Assembly: GCF_000379905.1 (NCBI RefSeq)
Contig: NZ_KB904040.1
Coordinates: 217,687 to 281,686 of the forward strand
Origin: Rodentibacter pneumotropicus DSM 21403
Lineage (GTDB): Bacteria > Pseudomonadota > Gammaproteobacteria > Enterobacterales > Pasteurellaceae
Reading direction: 5' to 3'
Length of the DNA: 64,000 nucleotides
Shown piece after piece: positions 1 to 9,280 of the stretch. How positions within the stretch are numbered: position 1 is the first letter of the stretch; each line of letters starts with the position of its first letter. The notes under the pieces are model-generated. The model did not search any database and was not told the DNA's origin. It saw only the letters and a list, made by a program, of their open reading frames with translations. Position numbers and translations under genes: made by a program.

Positions 1-768
1 ACACAAAATGTTTACTTTACACCTGAAACGATTAAACGTCTTGCAGATCGTCACCGTGGAATTGGTTTTGATCAACTATTGATCGTAGAACCACCTTACG
101 ATCCTGATTTAGATTTTCACTACCGTATTTTTAATGCCGACGGTAGCGAAGTATCACAATGCGGTAATGGCGCGCGCTGTTTTGCACGATTCGTTACACT
201 GAAAGGTTTAACCAATAAAAAAGATATTTCAGTTAGCACGCAAAAAGGCAAAATGATTTTAACCGTAAAAGACAATGGGCAAATTCGTGTAAACATGGGT
301 GAACCTATTTGGGAACCGGCAAAAATCCCTTTTATAGCCAATAAATTTGAAAAAAATTATATCTTACGTACAGATATTCAAACGGTTTTGTGCGGTGCAG
401 TTTCTATGGGAAACCCTCATTGTGTGGTACAAGTGGAAGATATTCGAACGGCAAATATTGAACAACTTGGTCCTTTATTAGAAAGTCACGAACGCTTTCC
501 TGAGCGTGTCAATGTTGGATTTATGCAGGTAATAAACCGTCACCATATTAAATTACGTGTTTATGAACGCGGTGCCGGTGAAACACTGGCTTGTGGTAGT
601 GGGGCGTGTGCAGCCGCGGCAGTGGGAATAATGCAAGGTTTGCTTGATAACAACATACAAGTTGATTTACCGGGGGGAAGCCTTATGATTGAATGGCAAG
701 GCGAAGGTCATCCGCTTTATATGACAGGTGATGCCACCCATATTTACGATGGATATATTCAACTTTAA
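1..768 (+). CDS. dapF: Diaminopimelate epimerase, 5' end outside window
   Basis: DapF interconverts LL- and meso-diaminopimelate in the cytoplasm, the step before DAP is used for lysine and peptidoglycan. The reading frame is open from base 1, so the N-terminus (roughly 20 residues) lies upstream of the window. Both catalytic cysteine regions are visible: the [16 protein letters not shown] segment and the [16 protein letters not shown] segment, each with one of the two acid/base cysteines of the family. The C-terminus ([12 protein letters not shown]) is complete. It converges on dusC, with a hairpin between them. Family identification is secure; only the true start is unseen. Confidence 0.96.
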   Translation, partial: TQNVYFTPETIKRLADRHRGIGFDQLLIVEPPYDPDLDFHYRIFNADGSEVSQCGNGARCFARFVTLKGLTNKKDISVSTQKGKMILTVKDNGQIRVNMGEPIWEPAKIPFIANKFEKNYILRTDIQTVLCGAVSMGNPHCVVQVEDIRTANIEQLGPLLESHERFPERVNVGFMQVINRHHIKLRVYERGAGETLACGSGACAAAAVGIMQGLLDNNIQVDLPGGSLMIEWQGEGHPLYMTGDATHIYDGYIQL

Positions 769-779
769 ATACAAAAAGT

Positions 780-803
780 AGTGCGCTCAAATTTGACCGC
801 ACT
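780..803. terminator. Terminator-like inverted uptake-signal pair between dapF and dusC
   Basis: A hairpin formed by a degenerate and a perfect uptake core (AGTGCGCTCAAA / TTTGACCGCACT, with one C:C mismatch) is followed by TTTTATTTT on the plus strand. It sits between two convergent genes and probably ends transcription of dapF. Confidence 0.6.
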
Positions 804-809
804 TTTATT

Positions 810-1745
810 TTACATATCTTGATTTAATCTTTGTCTTAAATCCTCAGCCGTTTGACAAGTTTTTATCTTTTCAAAAACAATATTGGCTTCATCATATTCT
901 TTATTCAAATAACGTAACCACTGTTTAATACGTGCGACATGGTAAAAACCGGAATCGTGAGAATTCTCCATTTCGGCATATTTTTGTAATATCATCTGAA
1001 TTTCTGACCATGGCATTTTCGGCACATTTGATTTTAAAACGCGGCTTAAATTCGGTATATTTAATGCCCCCCGCCCCACCATAAGATCATAGCAACCTGT
1101 TTTCGCAAGACAATTCTGCCCGTCTTGCCAATGCCAAATTTCACCATTTGCAATGACTGGAATGGAGAGATATTCACGAATTTCACCAATTTTTTCCCAG
1201 TTAATACGATCGGCACGGTATCCATCTGTCTTAGTTCGACCATGGATAGCGATCTCTGTCGCACCACCTTGTTGTACCGCATCAGCAATCTCAATGGCTT
1301 GGGAAATATCATCCCAACCTAACCGCACTTTGACACTGACAGCATGGGGACTCGGTACTGCTTTTCGTAAAGCCTGTGTCGCACGATAAATCAATTCAGG
1401 TTGTTTGAGTAACACTGCTCCACCATGACTACCATTTACAGTTTTAGAAGGACAACCACAATTGAAATCAACGCCGCTCGAACCGAGTTCAATGGCACGA
1501 ATGGCATTTTCGGCTAAGTAATCGGGATGTTGCCCAAGTAACTGAACCCGCACGGGTGTACCAGAGGGCGTGAATCCCTGATTTTTTAGTTCAGGGCATA
1601 AACGGTAAAATACTTTTTTAGGAAGAAGCTGATCAACTACACGGACGAATTCCGTAATACATAAATCGTAGTCGTTGATTTCAGTAAGAAGTTGGCGTAC
1701 GAAAGGATCCAGTACGCCTTGCATAGGTGCGAGAATAACACGCAC
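810..1745 (-). CDS. dusC: tRNA-dihydrouridine(16) synthase DusC
   Basis: A flavin-dependent enzyme that reduces uridine to dihydrouridine in the D-loop of tRNAs. The 311-residue length is usual for Dus proteins. The N-terminus has the FMN-barrel opening [17 protein letters not shown], followed by the DusC-like [14 protein letters not shown]. The active-site stretch [18 protein letters not shown] contains the catalytic cysteine, and [13 protein letters not shown] follows. The DusC rather than DusA/B assignment rests on the N-terminal segment. Its start lies 3 bases from the djlA stop, so the two are probably cotranscribed from the rph-pyrE-djlA side. Confidence 0.92.
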   Translation of the reverse strand: MRVILAPMQGVLDPFVRQLLTEINDYDLCITEFVRVVDQLLPKKVFYRLCPELKNQGFTPSGTPVRVQLLGQHPDYLAENAIRAIELGSSGVDFNCGCPSKTVNGSHGGAVLLKQPELIYRATQALRKAVPSPHAVSVKVRLGWDDISQAIEIADAVQQGGATEIAIHGRTKTDGYRADRINWEKIGEIREYLSIPVIANGEIWHWQDGQNCLAKTGCYDLMVGRGALNIPNLSRVLKSNVPKMPWSEIQMILQKYAEMENSHDSGFYHVARIKQWLRYLNKEYDEANIVFEKIKTCQTAEDLRQRLNQDM

Positions 1746-1748
1746 GTT

Positions 1749-2618
1749 TTATTTCCAGCCCTTTGATTTGCAAATTAAATCGTAAGCTGATTGAATTTGT
1801 TGTGCTTTTTCTTTCGCCATTTCCATCATTTCAGGAGGCAATCCCTTTGCCACGAGCTTATCAGGATGGTGCTCATTCATTAAACGACGATAAGCCCGTT
1901 TAACCGTACTCTGATCATCCGATTCATTAACACCCAGCACTTTATAAGCATCACTTAAAGTCGGACCGGAAGAGCGTTGATACCCACTGTTGTTTTGCTG
2001 ATATTGATAATTTCCTTGTTGTTGATATGCGCCCTGTTGATATTGCTGATAGAATCCGCCTTGCGTGAAAGCTCTGGCGGCCATTTCCATAGCGATCATC
2101 TGCTCAAATTGCATACGGGAAAGCCCAAGTTCTTCCGCAATCACATAAAGCACTTCTTTTTCTCCTTCATGTAATTGAGAGTCAGAGAATGCGGCCTGCA
2201 CTTGCACATGTAAGAACATTCGCAATAAATCTGCCCGTTGTCCACAACCGATACGAAACTCACGAATAACTTGGCGGATTGGGAAGTCGGCTTCTTTACC
2301 GCGTCGAAAAGCTTCTTGAGCGAGACTGCGACCGTTATCATCCAACTTCATTTGTGTCATTAACTGATTGGCAATTTGGATATCTTCTTCCGTCACCCGC
2401 CCTTTAGATTTATTCAAATGCCCCAATACGGCAAAAGTCGTTTGCATAAAAAGTTCTTGCCGTGTAGTTTTGCGTTTGAAAAAACTTGAGTTTACGGCCC
2501 CCAGTTCGTATAACTTTTTATCAGCAATAGATCCCAAAATGAGCCCGGCAATAGCACCAAAAAATCCGCCCATTTTCCAGCCAATAAACACACCTAAAAT
2601 TTTTCCAATAAAATTCAT
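1749..2618 (-). CDS. djlA: Co-chaperone DjlA, membrane-anchored J protein
   Basis: A DnaK co-chaperone anchored in the inner membrane. The first 30 residues are a glycine-rich hydrophobic segment (GKILGVFIGWKMGGFFGAIAG), the characteristic DjlA transmembrane dimerisation segment. A TerB-like helical domain occupies about residues 55-190. A Gln/Tyr-rich linker (QQYQQGAYQQQGNYQYQQN) precedes the C-terminal J domain with its HPD tripeptide in NEHHPDKL. The start has an AGAGGAAAAGA ribosome site. It lies upstream of dusC in the same direction. The 289-residue length fits the family. Confidence 0.93.
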   Translation of the reverse strand: MNFIGKILGVFIGWKMGGFFGAIAGLILGSIADKKLYELGAVNSSFFKRKTTRQELFMQTTFAVLGHLNKSKGRVTEEDIQIANQLMTQMKLDDNGRSLAQEAFRRGKEADFPIRQVIREFRIGCGQRADLLRMFLHVQVQAAFSDSQLHEGEKEVLYVIAEELGLSRMQFEQMIAMEMAARAFTQGGFYQQYQQGAYQQQGNYQYQQNNSGYQRSSGPTLSDAYKVLGVNESDDQSTVKRAYRRLMNEHHPDKLVAKGLPPEMMEMAKEKAQQIQSAYDLICKSKGWK

Positions 2619-2691
2619 TCTTTTCCTCTAAAGTGCGGTTAATTTTGCCAATGTTTTTCTAAAATGGAGATAAAGATTGATTTATCAAGTT

Positions 2692-3333
2692 TTATACACC
2701 AAATTCCACTCGATAAGCACGCATTGTCGGCAAATAATCGTGATATTGTGGATCTTGCTCAATAAATTGCATTAAATCATCTAAATCAATGATGGATAAC
2801 ACTCGGCATTGATAATCACGTTCAACTTCTTGAATGGCAGAAAGTGTGCCTTTGCCACGTTCTTTACGATTTAAAGCGATCAATACAGCCGCCAATTCGG
2901 CATTATTTGCCTGAATAAGTTCCATCGATTCACGAATCGCCGTTCCTGCGGTAATCACATCATCCACTAATAAGATTTTTCCTTGTAGTGGGCTGCCGAT
3001 TAAATTCCCCCCCTCACCGTGATCTTTGGCTTCTTTACGGTTAAAACATACCGGTTTATCAATGTCGTAACGGTTGAATAATGCCACAGATACTGTCGTA
3101 CCAATCGGAATACCTTTATAGGCTGGCCCAAAAATAACGTCAAAATCAACCGCACTTGCTTGAATAGCGGCGGCGTAAAATTCGCCTAAACGCGCTAAAT
3201 CTGCACCTGTATTAAATAAACCTGCATTGAAAAAATATGGACTTTTACGTCCGGATTTTAAGGTAAATTCGCCGAATTTTAATACGTTACGGCTTAGGGC
3301 AAACTCAATAAAATCACGTTTATATTGTTCCAT
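2692..3333 (-). CDS. pyrE: Orotate phosphoribosyltransferase
   Basis: Converts orotate plus PRPP to OMP in de novo pyrimidine synthesis. The 213-residue length is typical. The PRPP-binding loop reads [16 protein letters not shown], and the substrate region [11 protein letters not shown] is present. The gene starts 3 bases after the rph stop codon, the same rph-pyrE arrangement seen in gamma-proteobacteria, so the two are cotranscribed and probably translationally coupled. No attenuator of the E. coli type can be seen because there is no space between the genes. Confidence 0.97.
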   Translation of the reverse strand: MEQYKRDFIEFALSRNVLKFGEFTLKSGRKSPYFFNAGLFNTGADLARLGEFYAAAIQASAVDFDVIFGPAYKGIPIGTTVSVALFNRYDIDKPVCFNRKEAKDHGEGGNLIGSPLQGKILLVDDVITAGTAIRESMELIQANNAELAAVLIALNRKERGKGTLSAIQEVERDYQCRVLSIIDLDDLMQFIEQDPQYHDYLPTMRAYRVEFGV

Positions 3334-3336
3334 TTT

Positions 3337-4053
3337 TTATAACCCCAATGCTTCACGTTGTGCGGCAAAAATTTGTTGGCAACCTTGTTTGGCTAAATCC
3401 AATAAGGTCAGTAATTCTTCATGACTAAACGGCTCACCTTCGGCGGTGCCCTGAACTTCAATCATACGCCCGTCTTCCATCATCACGACGTTCATATCGG
3501 TTTCTGCCGCAGAATCTTCCACATATTCCAAATCACAGACGGCTCTTCCTTCAACAATCCCCACTGAAACAGCAGCGACCAAGCCTTTAATCGGATTTGT
3601 TTTTAACGTACCATTCTCAATTAAACCATTAACCGCATCACATAATGCAACAGCCGCACCGGTAATTGAAGCGGTGCGAGTACCACCATCAGCCTGAATC
3701 ACATCACAATCTAAGGTGATTGCCCGTTCTCCCAAGGCTTTTAAATCAATCATCGCGCGTAAAGAGCGGGCAATTAAACGTTGAATTTCCATTGTTCGCC
3801 CACCTTGTTTACCTTTTGCCGCTTCACGTTGCATACGGCTATGGGTAGAGCGTGGCAACATACCATATTCAGCAGTAACCCAACCTTGATTTTGACCTTT
3901 TAAAAAACGCGGTACAGTCTCTTCCACCGTAGCAGTACAAAGGACTTTCGTATCACCAAACTCGACGAGAACCGAACCTTCGGCATGTTTGGTGTAATGA
4001 CGGGTAATTTTTATCGGACGGGATTGATAATTTTCTCGGTTATTTGGGCGCAT
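3337..4053 (-). CDS. rph: Ribonuclease PH
   Basis: A phosphate-dependent 3'-5' exoribonuclease that trims tRNA 3' ends. The 238-residue length and the N-terminus ([16 protein letters not shown]) are typical. The RNase PH core motifs are present, including [30 protein letters not shown] and [17 protein letters not shown]. The gene appears intact, unlike the frameshifted rph of some E. coli K-12 strains. It is first in a minus-strand rph-pyrE(-djlA-dusC) run, downstream of a hairpin that separates it from the SulP gene. Confidence 0.97.
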   Translation of the reverse strand: MRPNNRENYQSRPIKITRHYTKHAEGSVLVEFGDTKVLCTATVEETVPRFLKGQNQGWVTAEYGMLPRSTHSRMQREAAKGKQGGRTMEIQRLIARSLRAMIDLKALGERAITLDCDVIQADGGTRTASITGAAVALCDAVNGLIENGTLKTNPIKGLVAAVSVGIVEGRAVCDLEYVEDSAAETDMNVVMMEDGRMIEVQGTAEGEPFSHEELLTLLDLAKQGCQQIFAAQREALGL

Positions 4054-4077
4054 TGAAAATTCCTTAATATGTTATAA

Positions 4078-4104
4078 AAAAGCGCACTATTCTAGCACGC
4101 TTTT
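4078..4104 (-). terminator. Hairpin terminator after the SulP transporter gene
   Basis: AAAAGCG (4078-4084) pairs with CGCTTTT (4098-4104). On the minus strand the stem is followed by a U-rich run, just past the SulP stop codon. Confidence 0.5.
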
Positions 4105-4111
4105 GTTTTTA

Positions 4112-5872
4112 TTATGGATTAGATTGCTCAAAATCGCGAATTTTATTAAAGGTTTCCGGTAAATCAGAGGAAAAATTAATTTTTTGTATTTCAGGTACTG
4201 TATTTGATTTCACTAACATCCTGAGCGGTTGGAACTGCATATTACACAAATAAAGTTGCTGGTGCGGTAACATATGTTGCACAAATCTTGTGAGTGCATG
4301 AATTCCCCCTGCATCCAGTACCGTCACAGCATCACACTGTAATACGATATGCTTGATTTCATGATCCGTATGTACCGTTTTATCATGCAAATCTGAAAAT
4401 AATTTATCTGCCGCAGCAAAAAACAAAGGTCCACTAATGCGATAGACTAAAACATCATTAAGATCGTCCGGTGCATTATATTCAATGGCTTTTGTCATTT
4501 CCGCAATGGTACGGATAAACAAGAGGCTCGCTAACAATACGCCTACGCTGATTGCAATTACCATATCAAATAACACGGTTAAAATTAAGCAGGTAAATAA
4601 TACGGTAAGCTCATTTTTACTGGAACGGCGGGCAAGATTTATGATTTCGTGTACACTTGCCATATTCCATGCAACGATTAAAAGTAGCGCAGCCATAGAG
4701 GAAAGAGGAAGATAAGAGAGGGCTTTTGCGAAAAACAATAATGCAAATAACACGAGAAGCCCATGCACTACGCTGGCAATCGGTGAAACCGCGCCGGATT
4801 TGACATTCGCTGCAGAACGAGCAATAGCTGCCGTAGCAGTGATTCCACCGAAAAATGGGGAAACAATATTTCCTAATCCTTGTGCTAACAGTTCGTTATT
4901 CGAATGATGTTTGGTATCCGTCATATTATCAAGCACCACCGCACAGAGTAACGATTCAATCGCACCTAACACCGCCATAGAAAACGCAGCCGGTAACAAG
5001 GCTTGCAAACTATCAAAATCCCATTGAACCAACTCACCTTGTGCATGAGGAATATTCCATGGTAAGGAAAGATCTGGCAAAACGTCCGGAATACCATACC
5101 CGATTGAACCGTCCGGCAACGTATATTGGAATGCGGATCCAATCGTCTCCACATTAAATTCAAAATATTGTAAAACGAGTGCCAGCATTGTGCCGATAAT
5201 CACTGCCGGTAAATGTCCCGGTATCGCAAGGCGTAATTTATGCCATTGGGTTAATACCAACAAAGTTACCATGCCCACCACCATATCAGCCCAATTAATC
5301 GTAGGAAGTGCGGTCAAAATTGCATGAATTTTTTCTAAAAAATGTGCCGGCATTTGCTCAATCTTCAAGCCTAAAAAATCTTTAATTTGTAGAGTACCGA
5401 TGGTAATCCCAATCCCACAGGTAAAACCTAAAGTTACCGGCAATGGAATATATTCAATTAATCGACCAAGGCGAAATAGTGCCATTAAAATTAAGATCAG
5501 TCCGGAAAGTAGCGTTGCCATCAATAAACCGCTCAAACCAAATTGCTGGGTTACCGGATACAAAATCACCACAAAAGCGGCAGTAGGGCCTGAAATATTG
5601 AAGCGGGAGCCCCCCGTAATTGCGATTACCGTTCCTGCGATAATTGCCGTATAAAGCCCATGTTGAGGCGGTACACCACTAGCAATCGCCAACGCCATAG
5701 AAAGGGGAATAGCTATCACGCCTACGGTTAAGCCTGCAATAATATCCCGAATGAATGATTTTTTTGTGTATCCGGCTCGAAATGAATCCTTTAAAGCACT
5801 GAAAGGTTTTACGGCTAAAAACACATTTTTAGAAAATAATGATTTAAGGTGCATAAAAAAACGGCAAAACAT
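4112..5872 (-). CDS. SulP-family anion transporter with STAS domain
   Basis: An inner-membrane carrier of the SLC26/SulP family, which moves sulfate, bicarbonate, dicarboxylates or related anions; the substrate cannot be read from sequence. The family signature is visible in [32 protein letters not shown], here given in overlapping form as [20 protein letters not shown]. About 10-12 hydrophobic helices follow. A C-terminal STAS domain (about residues 450-560) contains [20 protein letters not shown]. The start is uncertain: a TTG at 5878, ATG at 5872 and ATG at 5854 are all in frame and none has a good ribosome site. It sits next to tRNA-Ser and is transcribed away from it. Confidence 0.88.
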   Translation of the reverse strand: MFCRFFMHLKSLFSKNVFLAVKPFSALKDSFRAGYTKKSFIRDIIAGLTVGVIAIPLSMALAIASGVPPQHGLYTAIIAGTVIAITGGSRFNISGPTAAFVVILYPVTQQFGLSGLLMATLLSGLILILMALFRLGRLIEYIPLPVTLGFTCGIGITIGTLQIKDFLGLKIEQMPAHFLEKIHAILTALPTINWADMVVGMVTLLVLTQWHKLRLAIPGHLPAVIIGTMLALVLQYFEFNVETIGSAFQYTLPDGSIGYGIPDVLPDLSLPWNIPHAQGELVQWDFDSLQALLPAAFSMAVLGAIESLLCAVVLDNMTDTKHHSNNELLAQGLGNIVSPFFGGITATAAIARSAANVKSGAVSPIASVVHGLLVLFALLFFAKALSYLPLSSMAALLLIVAWNMASVHEIINLARRSSKNELTVLFTCLILTVLFDMVIAISVGVLLASLLFIRTIAEMTKAIEYNAPDDLNDVLVYRISGPLFFAAADKLFSDLHDKTVHTDHEIKHIVLQCDAVTVLDAGGIHALTRFVQHMLPHQQLYLCNMQFQPLRMLVKSNTVPEIQKINFSSDLPETFNKIRDFEQSNP

Positions 5873-5979
5873 GAACAAAATATCGTTATTCTAACGAAAA
5901 TTTAAGAAGATTTTTATATTATAGCTCAAAAAACTTGACTAAATTTCTGCAAATCTTTATAGTTTGCGCACCTCAGCAC

Positions 5980-6069
5980 GGTGAGATGTCCGAGTGGTTG
6001 AAGGAGCACGCCTGGAAAGCGTGTATGTGGGAAACTGCATCGGGGGTTCGAATCCCCCTCTCACCGCCA
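5980..6069 (+). tRNA. serX: tRNA-Ser(GGA)
   Basis: A class II tRNA with a long variable arm. The acceptor stem GGTGAGA pairs with TCTCACC, followed by G and an encoded CCA. The anticodon loop sits in CACGCCTGGAAAGCGTG (anticodon GGA), and the T-arm GGGGGTTCGAATCCCCC is perfect. The gene is intact, and its 3' end (6056-6069) is duplicated at 17498-17511, marking it as the integration site of the island. The gene symbol follows E. coli usage for a GGA serine tRNA and is not certain here. Confidence 0.96.
6056..6069 (+). repeat. attL core (tRNA-Ser 3' end)
   Basis: CCCTCTCACCGCCA, identical over 14 bases to 17498-17511. The flanking bases differ on both sides (C versus T before, G versus T after), which defines the repeat. 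Confidence 0.85.
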
Positions 6070-6082
6070 GAACACAATTCAT

Positions 6083-6157
6083 CAACGTTCACCAACGTTC
6101 ACTTCAGATAAAAATTCATTAATATTTCAATGAGTTGCTATTCATTAATGTTCATTA
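6083..6157 (+). promoter_or_regulatory. Putative integrase arm-type sites next to attL
   Basis: Two tandem copies of CAACGTTCAC (6083-6092 and 6093-6102) are followed by the related strings TTCATTAATATTTCA (from 6115) and TTCATTAATGTTCATTA (6141-6157). Clustered short repeats between the tRNA and int are typical of arm-binding sites of P4-type integrases. The function is inferred from position. Confidence 0.45.
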
Positions 6158-6188
6158 CTGTTTATTTCTGATTGCTTATAGCCGCATT

Positions 6189-6213
6189 TTTTAGATCCCT
6201 GTTTAGATCCCTC
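6189..6213 (+). repeat. 25-bp direct repeat near the left island end
   Basis: This stretch contains AGATCCCTGTTTAGATCCCT and is repeated exactly at 17410-17434 near attR. It is itself two copies of TTTAGATCCCT. An inverted copy (GAGGGATCTAAAAATGCG) lies at 6233-6250, so the left end can also fold into a long hairpin upstream of int. It is likely an integrase/excision factor site. Confidence 0.6.
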
Positions 6214-6282
6214 ACTGTTTAGGGCTTTTTGCGAGGGATCTAAAAATGCGATTACACCTTATTCTTTATGAGATGATGTGAT

Positions 6283-7491
6283 ATGAGCAAGATAGTTAAA
6301 CCTTTAACAAATACAACGATTCAGAATCTTAAAGCCGCCGAAAAAGAATACATTAAATCAGATGGGGGCGGACTTTATGTCAGAATAAAACCCAATAGCG
6401 CTAAGATTTGGTACTTTGCCTATAAATGGCAGGGGAAACACAGAAAACTTAGTTTAGGGGCGTTCCCTGATTTATCTCTTATCCATGCACGCGAATTAGC
6501 GCGGGAATACCGGGGACTTATTTTGCGTAATGTTGATCCGCTAAAGTATCGCCAATCTTTAAATGAGGTTGTAGAGGAAAAGAAAATCACCTTTGCAGAG
6601 ATGGCGATTAGATGGCGCGATAAACGATTAAAATTGGGGAAACTCAAGGCGCAAACCGTAAATGAAGCATTCCGCCGCGTAGAGTTGCATTTATTCCCTA
6701 AAATCGCAGATCTGCCGATTGATGAGGCAAATTATGAGACTTTTGGCCCGGCGCTTTCACCGCTGAAAAATTCCAATACGCTTTATAAAATCAATATTGC
6801 TATTAATCAGATTTTTAGAATGGCAGAAGATGAAGATTTGATTATTAAGAATCCTTTTCGCAATATTCATGATGAATTTACGTATGTAGAGACGAGGAAT
6901 CACCCGACCATTAAGCCGGAAGATTTGCCGCGCCTATTCCAAGTGTTACAAGGGGCAGATGTGAAGAAACCGACCGCACTTTTAATCGAGTGGCAGTTAT
7001 TGAGCATTTTGAGAAGTTCCGAGGCGGTGACGATAGAATGGGCTGATATTGACTGGGAAGCAAAAGCCTTACATATTCCGGCAGAGCGGATGAAAGGCGG
7101 TAAACGTGCGCATAGTGTTCCGCTTTCCTCTCAAGCCTTGAATGTGTTAGAGCAAATGCGCCGTTATACGGGCAACCGTAAATATGTGTTTTGTAGCCGT
7201 GTTGCGCCTTATAATCGCCCTATGAATAGCGGTGCGGCTAACGTGGCATTAAAACGAATGGGATTTAAAGATTTGTTAGTCGCTCACGGATTGCGCAGTA
7301 TTGCCAGCACTTATCTTCATGAGCTTGATATTTTTTCATCAGAAGCCATTGAGCTTTGTTTATCCCATGAGAACCGCGGTAAGGTGCGTGCGGCGTATGA
7401 TAAATCGAAAAAATGGCGCTCCCGACAAGAAATTATGCAGAAATGGGGCGATTATGTGGAAGAATGTAAATTTAAGGCACTTTACGCTTGA
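6283..7491 (+). CDS. int: P4-type tyrosine integrase
   Basis: A site-specific recombinase that inserts and excises the island at tRNA-Ser. Length is 402 residues. The N-terminus carries the DUF4102/arm-binding region (LTNTTIQNLKAAEKEY, DGGGLYVRIKPNSAKIWYFAY, KLSLGAFPDLSL), followed by a core-binding domain (about 100-200). The catalytic residues can be placed at R244 (ILRSSEA), H335-x-x-R338 (AHGLRS), H362 (LSHEN) and nucleophile Y372 (AAYDKS). Note the RSSE in place of the common RPGE. It reads inward from the tRNA. No strong ribosome site is seen before ATG 6283 (GATGATGTGAT). The family is secure. Confidence 0.95.
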   Translation: MSKIVKPLTNTTIQNLKAAEKEYIKSDGGGLYVRIKPNSAKIWYFAYKWQGKHRKLSLGAFPDLSLIHARELAREYRGLILRNVDPLKYRQSLNEVVEEKKITFAEMAIRWRDKRLKLGKLKAQTVNEAFRRVELHLFPKIADLPIDEANYETFGPALSPLKNSNTLYKINIAINQIFRMAEDEDLIIKNPFRNIHDEFTYVETRNHPTIKPEDLPRLFQVLQGADVKKPTALLIEWQLLSILRSSEAVTIEWADIDWEAKALHIPAERMKGGKRAHSVPLSSQALNVLEQMRRYTGNRKYVFCSRVAPYNRPMNSGAANVALKRMGFKDLLVAHGLRSIASTYLHELDIFSSEAIELCLSHENRGKVRAAYDKSKKWRSRQEIMQKWGDYVEECKFKALYA

Positions 7492-7736
7492 TCATTCATT
7501 AACACCTCTAAAATTTCTTGTTTTTTGTCATTCGGTAAGCAAGTGAGGATATATTTAAAATAATCTTGTTCTTTTAATTTACTAGGCTTTGTTGTGTGGC
7601 TAAATTCTAAATTTAATACGAATTTATGCCCGCAATCCTGATTTTTACAGGTGCAATAGAGCTTAGTAAATTCTTTGTGTTCTCTTTGGCCTTTGTTTAT
7701 TAGGGCTTTTGAGCCGCATATTTTACACTCTACCAT
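7482..7736 (-). CDS. Ogr/Delta-like zinc-finger transcription activator
   Basis: An 84-residue protein with the Ogr/Delta pattern: Cys4-x2-Cys7 (CKIC) and CKNQDCGHKF (Cys30-x4-Cys35). In P2 and P4, Ogr and Delta activate late (capsid and tail) promoters. Here it is opposite to int and its last 10 bases overlap the end of int. An AGAGGG ribosome site lies about 12 bases before the ATG. A TTAACTG motif lies just upstream at 7753-7759. An activator of this type suggests coupling to a P2-like helper or control of the island's own capsid gene; that role is inferred. Confidence 0.72.
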   Translation of the reverse strand: MVECKICGSKALINKGQREHKEFTKLYCTCKNQDCGHKFVLNLEFSHTTKPSKLKEQDYFKYILTCLPNDKKQEILEVLMNDQA

Positions 7737-8212
7737 TTACCGCTTTTCCCTCTTAACTGAAATGTTTTTTTGCTATTCAGCCCACGTAAAATCTTGAAAT
7801 TTATTATAAATCAAATGGTTATAGTTTATATCAAGAAAATCATACTTTTTCTTAACTGAAAAATAGTGAAAAAGAGTGTAATTTTTACAGTTAAGAATTA
7901 GTTAGATTGATGTATCTAAAGCTAGATATAGCAAGGGTTTTCGCTATTTTAGCGGCTGAAAATTAACTGTAATTTTATCAATTTTTAACGCAAATTTGGC
8001 GGGGGAGGAAGTGGATTTTCCGTGGCGTGGGATTTTCCGTGAAAAATTTCCGTGTCATGTCTAAGAATTGTTTATTTTTTATCCTTTTATTGTGGTTCGT
8101 CATTTCACAATTAAATTTTCTATTTGATCCGAGATAAATATTTTATTTTTGCCCTATCCAATGGGATGAATTTGGATACCTATGAATCTACTTTTTTATG
8201 ATAAGGAAAGTT
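7737..8212. promoter_or_regulatory. Repeat-rich control region between ogr-like and alpA-like genes
   Basis: This AT-rich non-coding stretch holds four copies of TTAACTG/CAGTTAA (7753, 7852, 7888 inverted, 7963). It also has two 12-bp copies of GGATTTTCCGTG (8013-8024, 8030-8041) plus a partial copy TTTCCGTG (8047-8054). It separates divergently read genes, so it probably holds promoters and operators for both. No open frame of note was seen. Confidence 0.5.
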
Positions 8213-8434
8213 ATGGCCGAGAAGACAGCACAGGCGGAACGATTTATTAAACTGCCGGAAGTGATGAATAAAACAGGCTTAGGTCGCTCCACAATCTATC
8301 GAAATATGAAAGCCGGTGAATTTCCTAAAAGTATTCAACTGAATAAACAAAATTCAGTTTGGCTTGAAAGTGAAGTGAATGCCTGGATGAAAGAACAAAT
8401 TAACAAACGAAACCAACAGGAGACAAACCAATGA
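8213..8434 (+). CDS. AlpA-like helix-turn-helix regulator (first copy)
   Basis: A short DNA-binding protein of the AlpA type, which in satellites and cryptic prophages switches on excision and island genes. The motif order is FIKLPEVMNKTGLGRSTIYR (helix-turn-helix), then MKAGEFPKSIQL and VWLESEVNAWMKE (wing and last helix). The ATG at 8213 is preferred over ATG 8198 because AAGGAAAG sits 3-10 bases before it. Its stop overlaps the next start (ATGA at 8431), so the next gene is translationally coupled. In phage-inducible islands the gene in this position is the main activator, but that is inference here. Confidence 0.85.
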   Translation: MAEKTAQAERFIKLPEVMNKTGLGRSTIYRNMKAGEFPKSIQLNKQNSVWLESEVNAWMKEQINKRNQQETNQ

Positions 8435-9126
8435 CACTACAAAATCCGGAAAAGCAAGCGGAACTAGAAAAGCTGATTGCAGAACTAAACAAAAATAATC
8501 AAGCCTTTTTAGCCGTTCAAGATAAGGCTTTAACGATTAAATCAAACATTGAACGCAATCAAAAAATGATTGAGGCACTGGAACAGGAAAACCAAGAGGC
8601 ACAAAAAGAAATTGATAACCTTCAAGTAAGTGATACCGGAGAGATTAATTTTGAGGGCTTTGATGAAGTTTCCGAGCGTGTGAGTAAAAATACATTAAAG
8701 ATTAATGCACTGAATAAAGTTATCACAAAATTTGATGCGAAATTAAAACTTCTACTAATCACAGAATATAAAGCATTTTCAGATAACTCTATCCGTATCA
8801 AAACAAAAGCCTTAGATTTAATTGCTCAAGAATTCATGGAAGAGTTTTTCAAAAGTGAGTCTATGAAGAAAATCAATGAAATCTATTCAATTCTATTTGA
8901 AAATAAAAGCAGCGTTTTATTTTCAAACTATATTCACTATAATCATGAAGAAGCATTTTTAAATCTATTTGTTGGGAAAGTTAAATCTCATCTAGATAAA
9001 AAATCTGATATTAGCCATTTAAAAATTAATATGCCGGAGATTAAATTTAGCATTCCTAATCCGGGCGGCGGCTCATGGCAAAAGCGTGAATATATACGCG
9101 AACTAGAAGAGCTGGCTAATCAGTAG
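8431..9126 (+). CDS. Coiled-coil protein of unknown function
   Basis: The family is not recognised. The 231-residue protein opens with a long heptad-like stretch (about residues 5-110, rich in Glu, Lys, Gln, Asn and Leu), followed by a mixed helical region and a Gly-rich turn (IPNPGGGSWQKRE) before the C-terminal helix. There is no signal peptide or membrane segment. It starts in the ATGA overlap with the AlpA-like gene, so the two act as one unit, and a strong terminator follows. An N-terminal coiled coil of this size in a satellite recalls the P4 polarity suppressor Psu or a scaffold-like protein. I have no motif to support either. Confidence 0.6.
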   Translation: MTLQNPEKQAELEKLIAELNKNNQAFLAVQDKALTIKSNIERNQKMIEALEQENQEAQKEIDNLQVSDTGEINFEGFDEVSERVSKNTLKINALNKVITKFDAKLKLLLITEYKAFSDNSIRIKTKALDLIAQEFMEEFFKSESMKKINEIYSILFENKSSVLFSNYIHYNHEEAFLNLFVGKVKSHLDKKSDISHLKINMPEIKFSIPNPGGGSWQKREYIRELEELANQ

Positions 9127-9149
9127 CTGAAAATTGTGGATGGCGCAAC

Positions 9150-9176
9150 GCCCCGTAGAAGATACGGGGCTTTTTT
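9150..9176 (+). terminator. Strong rho-independent terminator
   Basis: GCCCCGTA (9150-9157), loop GAAGA, TACGGGGC (9163-9170), then six T. It ends the AlpA/coiled-coil unit and isolates the following cargo gene. Confidence 0.92.
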
Positions 9177-9280
9177 ATGCCGTTTTGAACGATTTGGGAC
9201 GAATTTTGACGACTTGAGACTATTCAAACAAAAAGTATTGTGCTATCTTTACTATATAAATAAACAGTATTGAGACATGT

